This document shows positions 60,217-64,000 of a DNA stretch of 64,000 bases, piece after piece; position 1 is the first letter of the stretch; each line of letters begins with the position of its first letter. Below the pieces are notes generated by a model. It worked only from the letters and a program-made list of their open reading frames with translations, made no database searches and was not told where the DNA came from. The DNA is from Sphingomonas sp. PAMC26645 (GTDB lineage Bacteria > Pseudomonadota > Alphaproteobacteria > Sphingomonadales > Sphingomonadaceae): assembly GCF_004795835.1 (NCBI RefSeq), contig NZ_CP039249.1:2765001-2829000 (forward strand), given 5' to 3'. The position numbers were made by a program, and so were the translations under genes.

Positions 60217-62565
60217 TCAACGGAACTTGCCGCTGAGCGACACACCGATGATCCGCGGTTCGTTGAATACCGCCGCCATGTAGTTCTCGATCACGCCCTT
60301 GAGATTCTTCTCGCCGGTGATGTTGCGTGCGAATACCGCCAGCTCATAGGCATCGTCCGGCGCCGCGTAACCGATCTTCACGCCGCCCTCGAAGTTGCCG
60401 TTCGCGGTGAACTCCTTGGTCTTGTACAGTACGAACCGCGTGTAGCCCTGGATGTTGAAGTCGCCCGCGATGAACGCGCGACCACCATTGCCGAGCGGCT
60501 GGTCGTAGCGCGCGGTGAGGTCGACATTGTACTCCGGCGCATTCGGCAGCGGCTCGCCGTCGATCTTGACCAGGTACGTCGTACCGAAAGCGCCGGGAAC
60601 CGCGCGGACCGGCGCCGAGGGCGTGCAGACCACGACGTTGTTGAGCGCGCAGATCTGCACCTCGGTCGTCTTGTCCCGGATCGCGCTGTGCAACAGGCTT
60701 AGCCCTGCGCCCAGCGTGAGGTTCGGTACCGGCTTCCAATTGGCCTCGGCTTCCATGCCGTACGCCTCGGCCTTGTTGCCGTTGAACAGGATGCCGTTGC
60801 CGTTGACGTCGTTGCCGTTCAGCTGGATGTCGTTGACGCGGTAGCCGAACACCGTGGCATTGAGCGTCAGCGTATTGTCGAGCAGGCGCGTCTTGATCCC
60901 CGTCTCCCACGACAGGATCGTCTCCGAGTTCGCGGTCGAGAAGTCGGAGTTGAACACTGCCGAACGACCCTGGATCGTCGGTCCGCGGAAGCCCTGGGCG
61001 ACGCGCGAATACAGGCTGATATCGGGGCTCGCCTGATACAGGATGCTCGCATCCCAGCTCGGCTTGGTCGACTTGAGCGTGACGTCACGACGGAAGTTGG
61101 TCGGATACTGATTGACGCCAGCCGCATTCTGAACGGTCTTCAGCAGTTGCGTACGCTTCTTGTCCTCGGTGATGCGCCCGCCGAGCGTTACCGTCAGCTT
61201 GTCCATCAGCTCGTAGCTGACCTGGCCGAAGCCCGCCCACGAGGTGTTGACGTCATGCAACCGCACCCAGTTGTTGGGATTGCGCGCCGCCGTCGTCAGG
61301 AAGAACGTCCGCTGATAAAAATCGGTGATGTCGCGGTTGTCGAAGTACAAGCCACCGAGCTGCCAGTTGAAGCGGCCGCCGGGGGTGCCGGCGACGCGCA
61401 CTTCCTGCGACCATTGATCCAGATCGCGGATCTGGCCCTGTGACTGGCCGAAGCCGTTGGCGACGCCGCGGATCGGGAAATTCGCGCCCGCACCACCATC
61501 GGTATCGCCGCGGCTGAACCCGGACGTGGTCTCGTATGCCGTGATCGAAGTCAGCGTGGCTGGACCAAAGTCGTAGGACGCACGCGCCGAGCCGCCATAG
61601 GTGTTGTAGCTCTGCGGGTTGTCGTTACCCTCGTCGAGCGACACGGTATTGCGCGGCTCGGCGGAGACGTCGTTCGAACCCTTCTTTAGCGCGCCGCGAT
61701 GGAACAACGTCGAGGTGCCGTCATACCAGCGCGCGTGGCCCGACAGGTCGAGGGTGAAGCGCTCGCCCGGTGTCAGCGCAAGCTGCACGCGGACGTTGCG
61801 ATCGTCAAAGCCGCCCATCGCGTCCTTGCGCGGCGTCGCGGTGCTGTCCTGGCTTACACCGGCATAAGCGTTGTCGATGTAATCCGAGCGATGCTGGAGC
61901 AACGTCGACAGGCGGATCGAGAGGAGGTCCTTGATCAGCGGACCACCGACGCCCGCATCAAGGCTGACGCTGCCATAGCTGCCGACCGAGGCCGATGCGC
62001 GGCTCTCGAAGTCGTTGGTCGGCTTGTTCGTGTCGAACTTGATGATGCCGGCGGTGGTGTTGCGACCGAACAGCGAGCCCTGTGGGCCGCGGAGCACTTC
62101 GACCTGGCGGACGTCGAACACCGGGTTCGACTTCAGCACGACATGCTCGAGGATCACGTCGTCCTGGATGATCGTGACCGGCTGCGAGGCGCCGAGGTAG
62201 AAATCGATGTTGCCGAGGCCGCGGATGTAGAAGCGCGGGAAGATACGGCCGGTGGTCGATTCGACGTACAGGCCGGGGACGCGACCCGACAGCGCGAGCA
62301 GCGTATCGTCGCCGCCGGCGGTAAAGGCGCGCAGTGCATCGCCCGACGCGACGCCGACCGAGAGCGGGACCTTCTGGAGGTTTTCCGAACGGCGCTCGGC
62401 TGTGACGACGATGTCGTCCAAGCCTTCCTCGGGAGCAGACTGCCCAGTCTGAGTCTGGGCCTGATCCTGGACCGGCGCGGCCTGTGCGAACGCAGCCGAT
62501 CCACTCACAATCGAACCAAACGCGACGCCGAGCATCAACGCCGACTTAACGACCGAAATCTTCAA
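60217..62565 (-). CDS. TonB-dependent outer membrane receptor
   Basis: A 782-residue receptor. A signal peptide (SALMLGVAFGSIVSGSAAFA) leads to a TonB box-like DDIVVTAERR, a plug domain (VPLSVGVASGDALRAF, RQVEVLRGPQGSLFGRNTTAG), and a 22-strand barrel ending in IIGVSLSGKFR with terminal Arg preceded by aromatic Phe. The substrate is not deducible. TTG at 62565 with GGGG eight to twelve bases upstream fits the signal peptide best; ATG at 62535 is the next candidate. Confidence 0.9.
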   Translation of the reverse strand: MKISVVKSALMLGVAFGSIVSGSAAFAQAAPVQDQAQTQTGQSAPEEGLDDIVVTAERRSENLQKVPLSVGVASGDALRAFTAGGDDTLLALSGRVPGLYVESTTGRIFPRFYIRGLGNIDFYLGASQPVTIIQDDVILEHVVLKSNPVFDVRQVEVLRGPQGSLFGRNTTAGIIKFDTNKPTNDFESRASASVGSYGSVSLDAGVGGPLIKDLLSIRLSTLLQHRSDYIDNAYAGVSQDSTATPRKDAMGGFDDRNVRVQLALTPGERFTLDLSGHARWYDGTSTLFHRGALKKGSNDVSAEPRNTVSLDEGNDNPQSYNTYGGSARASYDFGPATLTSITAYETTSGFSRGDTDGGAGANFPIRGVANGFGQSQGQIRDLDQWSQEVRVAGTPGGRFNWQLGGLYFDNRDITDFYQRTFFLTTAARNPNNWVRLHDVNTSWAGFGQVSYELMDKLTVTLGGRITEDKKRTQLLKTVQNAAGVNQYPTNFRRDVTLKSTKPSWDASILYQASPDISLYSRVAQGFRGPTIQGRSAVFNSDFSTANSETILSWETGIKTRLLDNTLTLNATVFGYRVNDIQLNGNDVNGNGILFNGNKAEAYGMEAEANWKPVPNLTLGAGLSLLHSAIRDKTTEVQICALNNVVVCTPSAPVRAVPGAFGTTYLVKIDGEPLPNAPEYNVDLTARYDQPLGNGGRAFIAGDFNIQGYTRFVLYKTKEFTANGNFEGGVKIGYAAPDDAYELAVFARNITGEKNLKGVIENYMAAVFNEPRIIGVSLSGKFR

Positions 62566-62828
62566 GATGATATTCCCCAATAGTGCAGCGGCGTCCCTGA
62601 CGACCGGCCGCACATCCCAATACGCAACGCCGCTACGCGCCATCGACCGCCCTCCCCGGACGGCCCGACGACGCCTCGCGACGCTCACTCCCCGGCTCGG
62701 CGGTTAGGCGGGGATTGTGTTGGTATGATGACAGTTGGTTACGGCGTTTTGGGTAATTGCAGGTTTGCGACACGGTGCGATATTTTTGCCGATGGCAGGA
62801 AGCGGAAACGCCATGCTAGCTTCGCCCT

Positions 62829-63059
62829 ATGGACTTCGTGATGCGATTTTGGCTGACCATTCGGCGTTCGGGTTGGTTCGAGCCCAGTGCGACGGGCGGC
62901 ATCTTCCCATTCCCTTTCGCCTGGCAGGCTTGGGCGATCATGGCGGTGTTTATCGCCGCGATCGCGGCTAGCGTTGTGCTGCACGGCGAAGCGGCGTGGC
63001 TAACGCGGATTATCCTGTGCATCGGCTACATCGCGTTTGGGGTCGCGACGTACGAGTGA
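62829..63059 (+). CDS. Small two-span membrane protein
   Basis: A 76-residue protein with two spans (about 30-50 and 58-74) and a short basic N terminus (MRFWLTIRRSG). Divergent from the TonB receptor gene. Function unknown. Confidence 0.55.
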   Translation: MDFVMRFWLTIRRSGWFEPSATGGIFPFPFAWQAWAIMAVFIAAIAASVVLHGEAAWLTRIILCIGYIAFGVATYE

Positions 63060-63192
63060 CGGCGACGGGCGGTGATGCGCCGTTCCAGCACGGGTAGGCA
63101 TTCGGGGTTTAGGTTGACGAGTGTTTCAACGTCGTCGCTCCTCCACGTCGGAAAGGTTCGACGTCGATCCCCGCACGCAGTGGTAGCATGTT

Positions 63193-63239
63193 TCCCCGCG
63201 AAGGCGGGGACCCAGACTGGGCTCCCGCCTGCGCGGGAG
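63193..63239. repeat. Dispersed inverted repeat
   Basis: CCCCGCGAAGGCGGGGACCC and GGGCTCCCGCCTGCGCGGGA face each other around a short loop. It lies in the 336-base gap 63060-63395, which shows no gene. Confidence 0.7.
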
Positions 63240-63395
63240 AACAAGGAAGAGCGAACTGGCGTTCGAACTTAGCCTAAGCTGCGCCAAGGCAAAGCCGCGT
63301 AATCGAACGACATGACCGAGTACACGCTTGGTCTGTCGCCGTCCGGCTTGGCGATGGACCGCGGCTAAGCTGCTGCGCCGTTTAGCCTTGGGCGC

Positions 63396-64000
63396 CTACG
63401 CGTCGTCGCCCATCCGCAGCGCGGCAATGAACGCCTCCTGCGGGATGCTGACCGAGCCGTATTCGCGCATCTTCAGCTTGCCCTTCTTCTGCTTCTCCAG
63501 AAGCTTCTTCTTGCGGCTCGCGTCGCCACCGTAACACTTCGCGGTGACGTCCTTGCGCATCGCGCTGATCGTCTCGCGCGCGATCACCTTGCCCCCGATC
63601 GCCGCCTGGATCGGAATCTTGAACAGATGGCGCGGGATCAGCTCCTTCAGCCGCTCGACCATGCCACGGCCGCGGACTTCGGCGGTGCCGCGGTGGACGA
63701 TCATGCTCAGCGCGTCGACCGGCTCCTCGTTGACGAGAATGCCCATCTTGACGAGGTCGCCCTCGCGGTAGCCGATCTGGTGATAATCGAAGCTCGCATA
63801 GCCCTTCGACATCGACTTCAGCCGATCGTAGAAATCGAACACCACTTCGTTCAGCGGCAGCTCGTAGGTCGCCTGCGCGCGACCGCCGACATAGGTCAGG
63901 TTCTTCTGGATCCCGCGGCGATCCTGGCAGAGCTTCAGGACGCTGCCGAGATATTCGTCGGGGACGTAGATCGTCGCTTCGATCCACGGCTCGCTGATCG
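63396..64000 (-). CDS. lepA: Elongation factor 4 (LepA), 3' part
   Basis: The C-terminal 200 residues of LepA, a ribosomal back-translocating GTPase; the gene continues past the right edge. [16 protein letters not shown], then [16 protein letters not shown] and the LepA-specific C-terminal [18 protein letters not shown] and [20 protein letters not shown] are diagnostic. The GTPase domain lies outside the window. Confidence 0.95.
   Translation of the reverse strand, partial: ISEPWIEATIYVPDEYLGSVLKLCQDRRGIQKNLTYVGGRAQATYELPLNEVVFDFYDRLKSMSKGYASFDYHQIGYREGDLVKMGILVNEEPVDALSMIVHRGTAEVRGRGMVERLKELIPRHLFKIPIQAAIGGKVIARETISAMRKDVTAKCYGGDASRKKKLLEKQKKGKLKMREYGSVSIPQEAFIAALRMGDDA

Overview
The window reads as a chromosomal segment of a GC-rich alphaproteobacterium of the Sphingomonas type. 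Supporting signs are the salvage-type cobalamin cluster under a B12 riboswitch, a GH18-like/NodB/GT2 fusion, the TonB-dependent receptor, and many dispersed intergenic inverted repeats. No rRNA, tRNA, CRISPR array, integrase, phage repressor or insertion sequence was recognised.

Positions 1 to about 31.2 kb are a siphovirus-like prophage with an accessory region. From left to right: a truncated HNH gene and a neighbour (minus strand); a lambda O-like replication gene with iteron-like repeats; terminase subunits; gpW; a chimeric ORF joining the front of a portal protein to the back of a tape measure protein; the tail tip; a tail protein with an SGNH esterase; holin-like proteins; a chitinase-like endolysin; a second large SGNH adhesin; and a membrane O-acyltransferase. 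Between 22 and 31 kb lies a patchwork of small genes: Flp pilin, two PilZ proteins, a HIRAN protein, small membrane proteins, a three-gene operon with a TIGR04255-like member, and a phage-type deaminase and cytosine methyltransferase whose frames are broken twice each. The capsid, connector, tail tube and front of the tape measure are gone, so the prophage cannot make particles by itself. Deletion scars appear near 740, 7100 and 7520.

Positions 31.3 to 42.2 kb are host genes: a Crp/Fnr-type regulator and two divergent cobalamin units (cobU against cobC-cobD-cobQ), a riboswitch-led operon (DUF1636-cobT-phosphatase-cobS) with ATGA/GTGA overlaps, and cobO. No corrin ring genes are present, which fits cobinamide salvage. 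An FAD oxidoreductase follows.

Positions 42.5 to 64 kb hold a cyclophilin, a four-gene redox operon (DUF4126, pyridine nucleotide-disulfide oxidoreductase, cNMP-binding thioredoxin reductase-like protein, UBP zinc finger), an exported amine oxidase with an exported RidA protein, HtpG, a GH3 beta-glucosidase, modABC, the large GH18-like/NodB/GT2 protein, a TonB-dependent receptor, a small membrane protein, and the 3' part of lepA running off the right edge.
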